The notes beneath the pieces are model-generated. The model was given only the letters and a program-made list of their open reading frames with translations. It was not told the origin of the DNA and did not search any database. A DNA stretch of 48,009 nucleotides from Patescibacteria group bacterium. GTDB lineage: Bacteria; Patescibacteriota; Microgenomatia; UBA1400; PJMF01. Made by a program: the position numbers and the translations under genes. The stretch lies in NCBI GenBank assembly GCA_023382875.1, contig JAHDXH010000007.1, positions 1 to 48,009 of the forward strand, in the 5' to 3' direction. The number at the start of each line of letters is the position of its first letter. Within the stretch, counting starts at the first letter, position 1. Positions 37,663 through 47,936 of this stretch are shown piece by piece.

Positions 37663-38081
37663 AGATATTTTTTTTCGTATTTCGAAGCAAACCAAGTGCG
37701 ATGACCAAGTAAAACCAACACCAAACTAACACCCCCATAAATCAAAATTCTCATAGAGAAATCAATATTCCCTACGATCGCAACTAATAAAGAAGTTGGT
37801 AAAACCAAAACCAATAATTTGAGCCAAGAATTGGCCACAGGCATTGGCAATTTTTCAAATAAAACTTGATTTAGATATATAAGCAAAACTCCCAACCACC
37901 AACCAAATCCCCAAAGGTGAGAAAAAATTAAGCCAACCACCAAATACCATCCTAACCTAAACCAAAAGTTACTGAAGATACTCCTTGTAGCCAAACTTAA
38001 AAAAAAGATTGGCAAACCCACCACCGACTCTAATACGCCGATGAGAAAAATTAGAAATAATTTAGCTAACCAATCTTTCAT
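37659..38081 (-). CDS. mreD: MreD-like rod-shape membrane protein
   Basis: Hydrophobic 140 aa protein between mreC and PBP2. Confidence 0.65.
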   Translation of the reverse strand: MKDWLAKLFLIFLIGVLESVVGLPIFFLSLATRSIFSNFWFRLGWYLVVGLIFSHLWGFGWWLGVLLIYLNQVLFEKLPMPVANSWLKLLVLVLPTSLLVAIVGNIDFSMRILIYGGVSLVLVLLGHRTWFASKYEKKYL

Positions 38082-38845
38082 TTGTAAATCTCCACAATAC
38101 TAGCCGCATAAAAATCTACGTGCTGAATAACTTGATAAGTTTTAACTGTTTCTGAGGCTGACGACAAAAGTTTACCTATTTGGCCCACAAACAAGCCGTT
38201 TTCTACCCCCACTTGTCCCACAGTTTGGATACGAGATTCTGGCGCTGGAGACTCTTCGGGTAAAACTTCAGTAAAAACAACTCTTTTACCATCTCCCTTA
38301 ATCAAACCTTTAAAACCTTCGGCGGTCACTGCCACAATTGGCTGAAAATCTGTCTGAGTCACCAAATCAACTTCTGCATATTCAGGAAAAACCTCCCTAA
38401 TTCTTCCTACCAAAGTTTTAGAAACAAAAACAAGATCGCCGACACCTACTCCATCGTTAGATCCTACTCCGATTGTTGGACCAACTTGAGAAACGATTGG
38501 TGAGGTGATAATAACCGTGCGATCTTCACGATCTGAATTTTGCAATAAATTTTTGAGTTGTTGGTTTTCTTGCTCCAATTGTTTGAGACTAGTCAACTGT
38601 GCCAAAGATTCACTATATCTTTCCTCCAGCATCTGCACTTTTCGCGCCGAATTGATAGATTTTTCAGCCATGACAAACGGCCACTCAATTTTCAAAACCA
38701 AACTTCTAGCGGAAACTTGCATTGGCTTGGTCAAAAAAGATAACATTTTTTCAAAAATACCTGCCAAACCAAAATAGTCAAAAACCAATAAAGAAATAAC
38801 CATCAATATAGTCAGTAGGTGAATATTAAATCGACTAAACTTCAT
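38078..38845 (-). CDS. mreC: rod shape-determining protein MreC
   Basis: N-terminal TM, coiled coil EENQQLKNLL, LVGRIREVFPEYAEVDLVTQTDFQPIVAV. Confidence 0.87.
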   Translation of the reverse strand: MKFSRFNIHLLTILMVISLLVFDYFGLAGIFEKMLSFLTKPMQVSARSLVLKIEWPFVMAEKSINSARKVQMLEERYSESLAQLTSLKQLEQENQQLKNLLQNSDREDRTVIITSPIVSQVGPTIGVGSNDGVGVGDLVFVSKTLVGRIREVFPEYAEVDLVTQTDFQPIVAVTAEGFKGLIKGDGKRVVFTEVLPEESPAPESRIQTVGQVGVENGLFVGQIGKLLSSASETVKTYQVIQHVDFYAASIVEIYK

Positions 38846-39749
38846 AATGAGCCTGACTCAAATTGACTCTAGTTTGGAGTTTTTGAGCTAAAAAATTTTC
38901 AAAACCTGCCAACTTCGAACCCTCACCCCACAACTCGACACCTTCTTCAATACTATTCATTAACAAATCAGTTGAGATTTGAGAGAAGTAAAGTTTTAAA
39001 TCTTCGAAAAAATCATTGGCGATCTCCAATAAAGGGTTTTGCAAATCAACAGCATTGATAGTGACAGTTTTAGGAACAAAAGTATAAATATCTTTGCCTC
39101 TAATGGTAATTTTTTGAGTGTTTTTTTCTGTTGAAAGAAGAAAATCCTTACCAACAATTTCCCTTTTAACTCGATCAGCCACTTGCCAACTAACATCAAG
39201 TTGATATTTTTCTCGTACCACTTCTCTGATTGTATTTGTAAAAGAACGAGAACCAATCTTGAGAGTTTTTGCTTCCTGTTTTCCCCCACCAAAGCCCAAA
39301 ATTATCTCCGTCAAATCAAACCCGATATCGATAACACAGCCGCCTTTGGCTCTGGCGACCTGACTTTTTTTCACCAATTGCCAACTGCCATAATCCAAAG
39401 AATTGAGAATTTTTTTGACAATAATTTGGTCAACTTGACTAGAATCACTCGGTAATAAATAGTAGCCATCAAAACGAGGCCAAATTCTTTTTTCATTAAC
39501 CAACTTACGAAGAACTTGATTGAGAAAATTCTTGCCACCTTCAAAGTCGATAATCGTTCCCCTCTCCACTAAATGCAACTCGTCCAAGTTGCCTTGTTTA
39601 TAGTTTGGAATTGCAGAATTTCTAGTTTCAATCAAATTTCCATCTAAATAAAACTTGGCTGAACCACTGCCAAAATCAAGCAATAATTTGCCCTGCTTTT
39701 TCACCCAACGACTCGAAGTGTTTAATACAAAATTAACAAGTCTGTTCAC
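38835..39749 (-). CDS. divergent actin-like (MreB/FtsA/PilM superfamily) ATPase in the mreB position
   Basis: KLLLDFGSGSAKFYL, GGCVIDIGFDLTEIILGFGGG, LWGEGSKLAGFENFLAQKL. Confidence 0.65.
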   Translation of the reverse strand: MNRLVNFVLNTSSRWVKKQGKLLLDFGSGSAKFYLDGNLIETRNSAIPNYKQGNLDELHLVERGTIIDFEGGKNFLNQVLRKLVNEKRIWPRFDGYYLLPSDSSQVDQIIVKKILNSLDYGSWQLVKKSQVARAKGGCVIDIGFDLTEIILGFGGGKQEAKTLKIGSRSFTNTIREVVREKYQLDVSWQVADRVKREIVGKDFLLSTEKNTQKITIRGKDIYTFVPKTVTINAVDLQNPLLEIANDFFEDLKLYFSQISTDLLMNSIEEGVELWGEGSKLAGFENFLAQKLQTRVNLSQAHYEV

Positions 39750-39790
39750 AGCTCAAAGAATATCACAACCACTGGAAATAAAGAACAGCG

Positions 39791-40714
39791 TTACTTGATG
39801 GAATTGAGGAGCTGGCTAGCATCCGCCCAACGGCCTTCGGAAATATGTTTTTCTGCTTGAGTAATTTTTTCCAAAGCTGCAACATTTTGAGAGTGAAATT
39901 CTCTTAAACCAGCAATTCTTTCCATAACCATGTCCTCTTTAAGTTCAATTGCTTTGTCCATCATCATATCTTCCAAATCTGGAATCAGTTTTTCCAGGAA
40001 AACTAAAATTTCTTCTTGAACTTCAGGAGCATTGCCCTTGGCCTTTAATGCGTTAAGCTTGGTCATTTCTTCCTCAGTCAAAAGCAAATCCACATCGTGA
40101 CCCAAGAAATCCTCCCAAATGACATCTTGCAGTTCATCTAAGAAAGCTTCTTTTTCTTCTGGTTTACCATCGCTTACACCCAATAAATCAAAAATATTTT
40201 GAGCTTCTAGTGATTGGTTAGCATCAACTGGAGAATTCTTAACACTCACATTTGTAGCAGAAACGCTGACCGGTTCAGCTGGCGTAGCCGCAGGAGCCAC
40301 TGTGGCCGGAGTAGCTGGTTTAGTAGGAGTAACCGGTGTAGCATCGGAAGTCGCTGGCGCAACAAAATTAGTATTTGGCAAAGTAGCATTTAACATATTC
40401 ATATTATTTTGGTCTTCTTTTTGAACTGGTACTTTTGAAGTTGAAGCAATTTCATCGTCAGCCACAAAACCATCAGCGGTTTGAGCAAGAATCAATTTTT
40501 CTGCCGGAGTCATGGTTCTAACACTCATGTCTGGTGCAGTAATTTGATTTGACTTAGGAACAACACTACTAGAATCACTAACAACTGGACTAGCAGACAC
40601 AGGAGCAGGTGGTGGATTAAATCCGGCGGGAACATTCATGTCATTAGCAACCTGTGGCGGTTGATAATCATCGACATGAGTAGGCATCATAACGGGCAGG
40701 TTATTATCTGACAT
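39791..40714 (-). CDS. hypothetical protein, P/A/T-rich N-terminal linker and acidic helical C-terminal domain
   Basis: Start MSDNNLPVMM; conserved-looking FLDELQDVIWEDFLGHDVDLLLTEEE segment. Confidence 0.6.
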   Translation of the reverse strand: MSDNNLPVMMPTHVDDYQPPQVANDMNVPAGFNPPPAPVSASPVVSDSSSVVPKSNQITAPDMSVRTMTPAEKLILAQTADGFVADDEIASTSKVPVQKEDQNNMNMLNATLPNTNFVAPATSDATPVTPTKPATPATVAPAATPAEPVSVSATNVSVKNSPVDANQSLEAQNIFDLLGVSDGKPEEKEAFLDELQDVIWEDFLGHDVDLLLTEEEMTKLNALKAKGNAPEVQEEILVFLEKLIPDLEDMMMDKAIELKEDMVMERIAGLREFHSQNVAALEKITQAEKHISEGRWADASQLLNSIK

Positions 40715-40734
40715 AGGCAGGCAAAGATAGTTTC

Positions 40735-40775
40735 CTTCAGTATACAACAAAGAATTTTTTTAAGATATACTGAAG
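40735..40775. promoter_or_regulatory. inverted CTTCAGTATA / TATACTGAAG arms giving divergent TATACT -10 candidates
   Basis: 10-bp perfect inverted repeat in the divergent intergenic region. Confidence 0.6.
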
Positions 40776-40782
40776 ACCATTG

Positions 40783-42954
40783 ATGCAGAAAAAAAACACC
40801 CTAGTTCCCGACTACGCCCACCAAGCAGTAATTTTTCTTTTCCATTTTATGGTTTTGAGTGTGCCGTTTTTTTTCACCTGGGTGAATGAAGAGTTGTTTG
40901 AATTTAACAAAATGTTGTTAGTTTATGGCTCATCTATTTTGATTGGCTTGGCTTGGTCGTGGCGAATGATCATTAACAAAAAAATTATTTTCAAGAAAAC
41001 TTATTTGGATTGGGCTATCTTGGCATTTGTCGTGTCACAAGTTTTGTCCACCATTTTTTCTATCCATCCCAGGACCTCAATTTTTGGTTACTACACTCGC
41101 TTCCATGGTGGTTTACTTTCAACCTTTAGTTATGTGACTTTGTACTATGCTTTGGTCAGTAATTTTAATCGCCAACAATTCAAAAAATTACTAACTTCGA
41201 TTTTTATCGCTGGTTTAGGCGTTGCTTTATACGCAATTCCAGAGCACTTTGGCCACTCTCCCAGCTGTCTTTTGATCACAGGAAAATTTAATGTCGACTG
41301 TTGGGTGCAAAAAGTTCAAGATAGAATTTTTGGTACCTTTGGTCAGCCAAACTGGCTCGCAGCTTATGCTGTCTTATTATTACCAATCGGAGTCTCACTT
41401 TTTATTAACCGTCAACTAACCCAAATCAAAGATAATGTTACTAAAAATCTTGGCCTTTTAGCTGGCATCACCAGCATTGCCTTGCTACTTGTAGTAATTT
41501 TCACTCAATCTAGATCTGGATTCTTAGGCCTTGGCATTGCTTTTGCTGGTTATTTGATTGGTTTAGCAATTTTATTTTTCAAAGATTTTCGTTCCCAAAA
41601 AGTTACTTTTCCCAGCAAAAACTTGATCATTATTGGTGCAGTTTTTTTGGGCTTAGCTGCTTACTACGGAACACCCTATACTCCATCGGTAAAATCCCTA
41701 CTCACCCACCAAATTTCTCAGCCCACTGAAAACTCAGAACAACCCACAGCTAATAGACTTGATCTAGGCGGCACAGATTCTGGAGAAATTAGAAAAATTG
41801 TTTGGACAGGTGCCTTCAGAGTTTGGCAACGCTACCCAATTTTTGGCTCAGGCGTAGAAACATTTGCTTATAGTTACTACAAAGATCGTCCAATGGAGCA
41901 CAATCTCGTTTCTGAGTGGGACTTCTTATACAACAAAGCTCATAATGAATTACTCAACTTCTTGGCCACCACCGGGATAGTGGGATTGACTGCCTACTTG
42001 TCATTATTTATTGTTTTCGCGATCAAAGTTTTAGGCTTAATTTTCAAAAAAGACGAAAAAGCCAAATATTTAGAAGACAAGATTCTTGCCATAGGCATGA
42101 GCGCCGGATTGGTTGCCTTATTCATTTCCAACACTCTTGGTTTTTCCACCGTCATGGTTTCAACCCTAATGTTTTTATTCTTTGCTGCTCTAGAAATTAT
42201 TAGCAACCACGAGCCAATTTTGCCCGCAAAAATCGAATTAAAACTTTCGATATCAGAATACGCATCCTGCTTTGTCACGGGTCTAATCGCATTTGTTTTG
42301 ACTTTACAAGTCATTAATATTTGGCGCGCCGACTACTTATTCACACAAGGATCGCGTTTGGTTGATTCGGGCGAACTAAGCAAAGGTGGTCCTTTCCTTC
42401 AGCAAGCTATTAAGCTTAGACCTGATGAAGACCTTTTTTACGATAAATTTGCCATCACCCTAACCCAAGCTGCCTTTTTATTCGCCGAACAAAAAAAGCT
42501 TCCCGAGGCTCAAAGCGCCGCTCAATCAGCCATTATTATGAGCAATATGGCGATCAAACTAAATCCAGTGCATTTGAATCTTTATAAAACTAGAGTTCGC
42601 CTACTCTCTTCTTTAGGCACACTTGACCCAGAACTACTGCAAGAAGCTCAAGCCAATTCTTTGACTGCGATGAAACTTGCGCCAACAGATCCAAAATTAG
42701 TCTTCAACTTGGGACTAATTACCCAAGCTTTAGGTGATGAAGAAGGCGCTGTCCAGAATTTCGTTAAAGCTATTGAAATGAAAGATGACTATGTTCAGGT
42801 TAGAAAATACCTTGCTGATTACTACGTCAGCAAAGACCAAACTGGACCAGCTATCGAACAGCTTAAAAAAGTTTTAGCCTATTTCCCAGAAGATCAGGAT
42901 GTCGCCGGAAAAATCGCGACCCTTGAAGCAAAGCTCAAACCTTCACTACAATAG
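40783..42954 (+). CDS. O-antigen ligase/polymerase-like (Wzy/WaaL) membrane protein with C-terminal TPR region
   Basis: About 12 TM segments, GTFGQPNWLAAYAVLLLPIG, FTQSRSGFLGL, GSGVETFAYSYYKDRP, HNELLNFLATTGIVGL; TPR-like repeats at C-term. Confidence 0.85.
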   Translation: MQKKNTLVPDYAHQAVIFLFHFMVLSVPFFFTWVNEELFEFNKMLLVYGSSILIGLAWSWRMIINKKIIFKKTYLDWAILAFVVSQVLSTIFSIHPRTSIFGYYTRFHGGLLSTFSYVTLYYALVSNFNRQQFKKLLTSIFIAGLGVALYAIPEHFGHSPSCLLITGKFNVDCWVQKVQDRIFGTFGQPNWLAAYAVLLLPIGVSLFINRQLTQIKDNVTKNLGLLAGITSIALLLVVIFTQSRSGFLGLGIAFAGYLIGLAILFFKDFRSQKVTFPSKNLIIIGAVFLGLAAYYGTPYTPSVKSLLTHQISQPTENSEQPTANRLDLGGTDSGEIRKIVWTGAFRVWQRYPIFGSGVETFAYSYYKDRPMEHNLVSEWDFLYNKAHNELLNFLATTGIVGLTAYLSLFIVFAIKVLGLIFKKDEKAKYLEDKILAIGMSAGLVALFISNTLGFSTVMVSTLMFLFFAALEIISNHEPILPAKIELKLSISEYASCFVTGLIAFVLTLQVINIWRADYLFTQGSRLVDSGELSKGGPFLQQAIKLRPDEDLFYDKFAITLTQAAFLFAEQKKLPEAQSAAQSAIIMSNMAIKLNPVHLNLYKTRVRLLSSLGTLDPELLQEAQANSLTAMKLAPTDPKLVFNLGLITQALGDEEGAVQNFVKAIEMKDDYVQVRKYLADYYVSKDQTGPAIEQLKKVLAYFPEDQDVAGKIATLEAKLKPSLQ

Positions 42955-42959
42955 TCTTC

Positions 42960-45704
42960 ATGGTAGAACAAAGAGACCAACCCCTGCCGACCGAACCACA
43001 ACCACAAACAGTGGATCAATATGGTCTCGAGAAAAAAATCATCCAAAGAAGAGATAATGACCTTGGTCATGACGAAAATGTTGCCCTAACCAATGGCCAC
43101 TATGAAATCATTAAACAAACTGGAATTGAACTTGATAGGGGTGAAGAGTGGGAGCACACCACCAGACTAGAAATTTTAAAAGGCCATGTTGATAGTGCTT
43201 TTATAGGTAATTTGAGTGGTGATTTTTGGGATCCACCCATTCCAGAAGTTAGAGAAGAACTGACAGCAGAATTCCCTCCTAATACTCCTTTCCAAGTCTT
43301 GGAAGAAAACCATTACAGAACAGTGAAAGTCATCGGTGAAATTTTTGAGCAACGCTTCTCCACCATTCGTCTTCATCTAGTTGAACAACTCACTCAAACA
43401 CTTCCCAACAAAAATTCTCATCTTGGTTTGAAAGCTCTTGTTTTTGAAGCCAATGATGATTTTTTTATAAAAGTGGAAGAGTATTTGAAAGCTCAAAGTG
43501 GAGTCAACTACCCAACAGAAGAACAATCTGGACAAATTGCTGAGCACTGGACTGAATTTCAAAAACAAGAAAGACTTTACAAAAGAAAACAAAAAAAGCT
43601 CACCAGCCATTTCTCTCAAGTCATTACCAATGCCTCAAAAGAAACTATTAATCAAATTCACAAAGATTTTTTAGCGGGACTTCAAGATGCAATTAATGAA
43701 TTTGCCGATCAAGAAGGACAAATATCTGGACCAATCGTCGCAATTTTAAAAGAATTCCGCAAACAAGCTGAGGTTGCACCTGGCGAAGAAATTCTCAAAG
43801 CTGTTAGAAAAATGTATTTGTTAACAACGTTTGATAAGGACAACGCCGGAGCTGTATTTTTAACCAGCTTCACGCTAAGCAGAGCTTTAGTTTTGGGAGT
43901 TATCAAAAACTATTGGGAAAGTAGTGGCAACAGCATTATTGAGTTTCAAAACAAACTTAAAACTTGGTGGGTATCACATGTCAATCGACCTAAAGTTTTA
44001 GAAAATGGCAAAGTTCATCAGGAAATTATTAGTCCGATGCTCAATAGCGAACGTGGATCGTATTTCACTATGTTCTCACTAGAAGATGAGAAACTAGAAA
44101 ATTTAAGACGGGCTGATCAAATTGATGCCATTGGCATTTTAGCTAGACAGCAGCTCCTTTCAACCTTAGTTGACCAAGAACGCAACCAAGGCTTAGATAT
44201 TTTGGATGGTTGGACTCATACCGATATGCCCCATCAATCAGAATATGCCATTGTTGTTCAATTTGGCGATGTATTTAAAAAATTTATTTTCAAAAATCAG
44301 CAACTACAAAACATTGAGGATTTTTTAAGCGAATTTAACCAGCAGTTTGATTCGTCAGAAAATTGGTACAACTACCAAGTCACACCAAAACATATTGGAC
44401 GGGCTATGAGTGGCAAACACTCAATTCAGGAAGCCGAAAAAACAAAATTTGATCCAACCGACCCTACTTCTGCAGACACTAGTGTAGTGCTATTGGCTGA
44501 AGATGATACCGTCATGGCAGAAGATGTTATCCAAAGAGGTGCCAAATCATGGACTCATGGAGCAGCGATTAAATTTTCCTTGACACTATTCGTTGATAAA
44601 AATGGTCAATTAACTGGCAGGGGTGCACAAAAAGGTGCTCATGCTTGGACAGATGGTCGTGTTTCAACTATTAAATTAGAAAACACCTTAGTCGAAGCTT
44701 CAACACTTTTAACGATTAATGCTGCAACCAATAAAAATAACAGAACCATTGACACTTCAATCCTTACAAATGGCAGTGAATTTATTTATGAGGAGCAAGA
44801 AGCCCCACTACAAATTGCCCAATTTGAAAGAAAAAAATACCAAGAAAGAATACAAAAATTATTCGAGTTTTTCAAAAACCTACAGCCACCAGAAGCAAGA
44901 TTTACTTTGGATATTAATGGCATAATTTCTGGTGCTGTCATGGTCGCACTCAACGATATTTGGAAGGTTTCAAAAAAGGGCGGCCATATTAATAACATCC
45001 AATTTTTAGAAAGAGCTAAGTTTGTCAGATCGGGAGTCCAAATTGGTGATTCTTTGACCCCTGTCCCTTTGCAGTTTAACGACAAGATGCAAGAGCAAAT
45101 GAGAAAGCTTTCGGCCATGTTTGAAGCTCGCCAAAATGGAAGTGATACAGGAGAAAACGAAAAATTATCATCAGCTCAAGTTAAAAAAATGCTGCAACGA
45201 CTTGTATTATCTTTTGCTCTCTTTGACGAAGAAAGAAGAACTGTTCGCGATGGTAAACCAGGAATTATTGCCGTCATGGCAGAAATGGTGGGCAAGCTGA
45301 GAAAACCACTCACCTTTATTTCAGGAATCACCTCCAAAGAATTGACAGATATGGCGATCAATACAGTGCTCATTTCATCTCTTGTGCCATCAAGACCGCG
45401 CCCCCTTAGCTCAGACACCGATATCAACATTGAGTCTTTTTCCACTGCTATGGATGAAGTATATAAAAACTTTGGCTTTGTGATTGCGACTTCTAGTTTT
45501 GGCCAAGGAGAAAATGAAAAAATCAGTATTGTGGTTAGACAAATGAATGAAACCATTGCACCTGTTTTGGAAAAATATTCTCAAGTTTTGGGAGAACCCG
45601 TAACTCTTCAAAGCATGGTTGAGAAAAATATGGATAGAATTTTGATGATCCTCGAAGCATTTAAAGATGAATATGAAAAAGAAAGCGAGCAAAAAAATGG
45701 CTGA
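42960..45704 (+). CDS. large hypothetical protein
   Basis: 914 aa intact ORF, mostly helical, no recognised family. Confidence 0.6.
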   Translation: MVEQRDQPLPTEPQPQTVDQYGLEKKIIQRRDNDLGHDENVALTNGHYEIIKQTGIELDRGEEWEHTTRLEILKGHVDSAFIGNLSGDFWDPPIPEVREELTAEFPPNTPFQVLEENHYRTVKVIGEIFEQRFSTIRLHLVEQLTQTLPNKNSHLGLKALVFEANDDFFIKVEEYLKAQSGVNYPTEEQSGQIAEHWTEFQKQERLYKRKQKKLTSHFSQVITNASKETINQIHKDFLAGLQDAINEFADQEGQISGPIVAILKEFRKQAEVAPGEEILKAVRKMYLLTTFDKDNAGAVFLTSFTLSRALVLGVIKNYWESSGNSIIEFQNKLKTWWVSHVNRPKVLENGKVHQEIISPMLNSERGSYFTMFSLEDEKLENLRRADQIDAIGILARQQLLSTLVDQERNQGLDILDGWTHTDMPHQSEYAIVVQFGDVFKKFIFKNQQLQNIEDFLSEFNQQFDSSENWYNYQVTPKHIGRAMSGKHSIQEAEKTKFDPTDPTSADTSVVLLAEDDTVMAEDVIQRGAKSWTHGAAIKFSLTLFVDKNGQLTGRGAQKGAHAWTDGRVSTIKLENTLVEASTLLTINAATNKNNRTIDTSILTNGSEFIYEEQEAPLQIAQFERKKYQERIQKLFEFFKNLQPPEARFTLDINGIISGAVMVALNDIWKVSKKGGHINNIQFLERAKFVRSGVQIGDSLTPVPLQFNDKMQEQMRKLSAMFEARQNGSDTGENEKLSSAQVKKMLQRLVLSFALFDEERRTVRDGKPGIIAVMAEMVGKLRKPLTFISGITSKELTDMAINTVLISSLVPSRPRPLSSDTDINIESFSTAMDEVYKNFGFVIATSSFGQGENEKISIVVRQMNETIAPVLEKYSQVLGEPVTLQSMVEKNMDRILMILEAFKDEYEKESEQKNG

Positions 45705-47343
45705 GGTTCTTAAAAAAATACCAATCGTTGACAGCTTATCCTCTAGACAGATGGACATCATTAATTCATATCGTCATAGAATTATTGATTTCGACCCAGA
45801 ACATGGACACCAACTTTTTGAATCTGGCTTTACTTTCGCCAACGAGAATCTACCAGATCATGGTCAAATTAGAGTAACTCAGAGTGAACTAGAAGAAATA
45901 AAGTCAGCCGAGCCAATTTCTACACAGTTTCAAGGGCAACCAGATTTAACTGTTGCTGAACTATCTCAAGCCGCTGCTGAGCTTCTCAATAGTGCTGCTT
46001 GGAAAAAACTCTATGAAGATTCGATTCTTTCAACCGAAGGAACAGTTGTACTAACCAATGAGTTGGAACAATCCTACAAAACTTATGAAAAACTCGCTCA
46101 AAAACATAGCGTCCATATTCCACTTTTTGATGAGAATATTCGCCAAGTGGTTACCACTATCTTCACCCGCTTGCCAAAATATGATGCTCAATCTGTGTAC
46201 AGCATATTATCTGCTGGACGGGCATATGGACTCTTTCACCGTTTCTGCACACAATCTTTCCCCACTAATTTTGAACCAGTTTTAACCAAACAATCCCAAA
46301 ACAAATCTTTTGTTGACTCAATCATGTCGACCTTTCTGCCATTAAGAATTAAAAAACTTAAAGCACAATTAATTAAAATAGCGCCCGATCGCTTAAGCTC
46401 AGAGGTTAAGTGGCGAGCTATTGATAAAGAGACTAGGATTAATTTGGCCAACGAAATGTTCGTTCATGTCCGTCGTTACTTAGCAAAACATCCAAATGAA
46501 AAAGTAGTTATTATTGAGCCCGGTGGTGGTAACGCAGAATTAAGTGCTATCTTAGCTGAACAAATTTCTAGTAGTCCCACTACTGCCGGAAAAGTCACTG
46601 TTTTAGTCAGAGAATACAGTGCAGAAATGGCCGAAGAAGGTCGGGATAAAATTAAAACCTTAGAAGAGCAAAGTCCTGGTTTAGATTTGGATATAGAATT
46701 TTTAATTGGTTCGGCCGAAACACCACTCGCTACTCAACTAAGTGAAATTAAACAAGCCATTGCTAATAACGATGAGGCAGCACTGATTAAAAAAGGATTA
46801 AATCTAGAAAAAGCTACTCAATTATTGAAAAAATTAGAAGGTCGAAAAGTCATTGGTGGTATTTCTACTTATACTGCAGGCGCCATGAGCACTGAAGACG
46901 GCCTTGATACGGTTACCACCAGAATTTTTAATAATTTAGTTGATGAAGTCGATGCCAAAGATGGTCGAGTCATCATCAACGACTTTGCCGCTGCCCCACC
47001 CCAGGAGTTGGTCACAGATCCGTTGTTCTCACATATAGACAAGCAACAAGCTGAATTTTTAAGAGAAGCTAGCAAATCATTTGAAGAAGCTGGCTTATCC
47101 CATGGCCTCGCGACCGTTTATGGTTTGTGGGGCGAAGGCGTTGGCCATGACACCAGACAAATCTGGCAAACATATCTTCGACTACTCAAAGAACGTCCTC
47201 CTGGATTAAGCGTCGAAGCCAATCTTCGACCATTTTCTCTCTTCCCACTGCCGTTCAGCAGTCGCTACCTGAATATTCCCGGATTTATCGAAACAACCAT
47301 TCGTTGTCGGGGCCGAGCCAAGAATAGCCAAATCAAGGTATAA
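45697..47343 (+). CDS. hypothetical protein with putative class I SAM-methyltransferase-like C-terminal half
   Basis: VVIIEPGGGNAELSAILAEQ ... VTVLVREYSAEMAEEG ... GRVIINDFAAAPP; start overlaps the upstream stop as ATGGCTGA. Confidence 0.6.
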   Translation: MAEVLKKIPIVDSLSSRQMDIINSYRHRIIDFDPEHGHQLFESGFTFANENLPDHGQIRVTQSELEEIKSAEPISTQFQGQPDLTVAELSQAAAELLNSAAWKKLYEDSILSTEGTVVLTNELEQSYKTYEKLAQKHSVHIPLFDENIRQVVTTIFTRLPKYDAQSVYSILSAGRAYGLFHRFCTQSFPTNFEPVLTKQSQNKSFVDSIMSTFLPLRIKKLKAQLIKIAPDRLSSEVKWRAIDKETRINLANEMFVHVRRYLAKHPNEKVVIIEPGGGNAELSAILAEQISSSPTTAGKVTVLVREYSAEMAEEGRDKIKTLEEQSPGLDLDIEFLIGSAETPLATQLSEIKQAIANNDEAALIKKGLNLEKATQLLKKLEGRKVIGGISTYTAGAMSTEDGLDTVTTRIFNNLVDEVDAKDGRVIINDFAAAPPQELVTDPLFSHIDKQQAEFLREASKSFEEAGLSHGLATVYGLWGEGVGHDTRQIWQTYLRLLKERPPGLSVEANLRPFSLFPLPFSSRYLNIPGFIETTIRCRGRAKNSQIKV

Positions 47344-47351
47344 TAGCCTAG

Positions 47352-47936
47352 ATGAAAATTATTTCTGCACCCCACCCCAGTTTAAGAACCGTGGCTAGCG
47401 AAGTCAAAACTGTAGATAAAAAACTAACTCAATTTATTAAAGATTTAGAGTTGACTTTGAAAAATAAAGAAAATCCCAAAGGGGTTGGTTTGGCTGCGCC
47501 ACAAGTCGACAAGCGTTTGAGAGTTTTTGCAACTCAATTTTCCAACAACGATAACTTTGAAGATAGCAGTACACTAAAAATTGATTACTATATCAATCCA
47601 AATATCACAAAGCATTCCGGAAAGCAAACCTTTGGTGAAGACAAAAAAAATCCACAATTAGAGGGCTGCTTATCAATTCCTAAGATTTATGGCCCCGTAC
47701 CTCGCTGGGAGTGGATTGAGCTAAATTATTTTGTCATTGAAAACGGCGAACTCAAAGAAAAAACTCAGCGCTTCAACCAATTCGAGGCCAGAGTCATTCA
47801 ACATGAAACAGATCACTTGAATGGTATTTTATTTACTGACTATCTTCTCGAGTATGACTTGCCAGTTTATTTTGAAAACTCAAAAACTGGTGAATTAGAA
47901 GAAAAAATTGATAAAAGTTTGTTGGAAAACTTATAA
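47352..47936 (+). CDS. def: peptide deformylase
   Basis: GVGLAAPQVDK, EGCLSIP, QHETDHLNGILF. Confidence 0.93.
   Translation: MKIISAPHPSLRTVASEVKTVDKKLTQFIKDLELTLKNKENPKGVGLAAPQVDKRLRVFATQFSNNDNFEDSSTLKIDYYINPNITKHSGKQTFGEDKKNPQLEGCLSIPKIYGPVPRWEWIELNYFVIENGELKEKTQRFNQFEARVIQHETDHLNGILFTDYLLEYDLPVYFENSKTGELEEKIDKSLLENL

Noticed and set aside
44786-45761. Minus-strand ORFs of 110, 126 and 116 aa opposite the orphan operon
   Set aside because: Antisense to long intact plus-strand genes that are in translational coupling.
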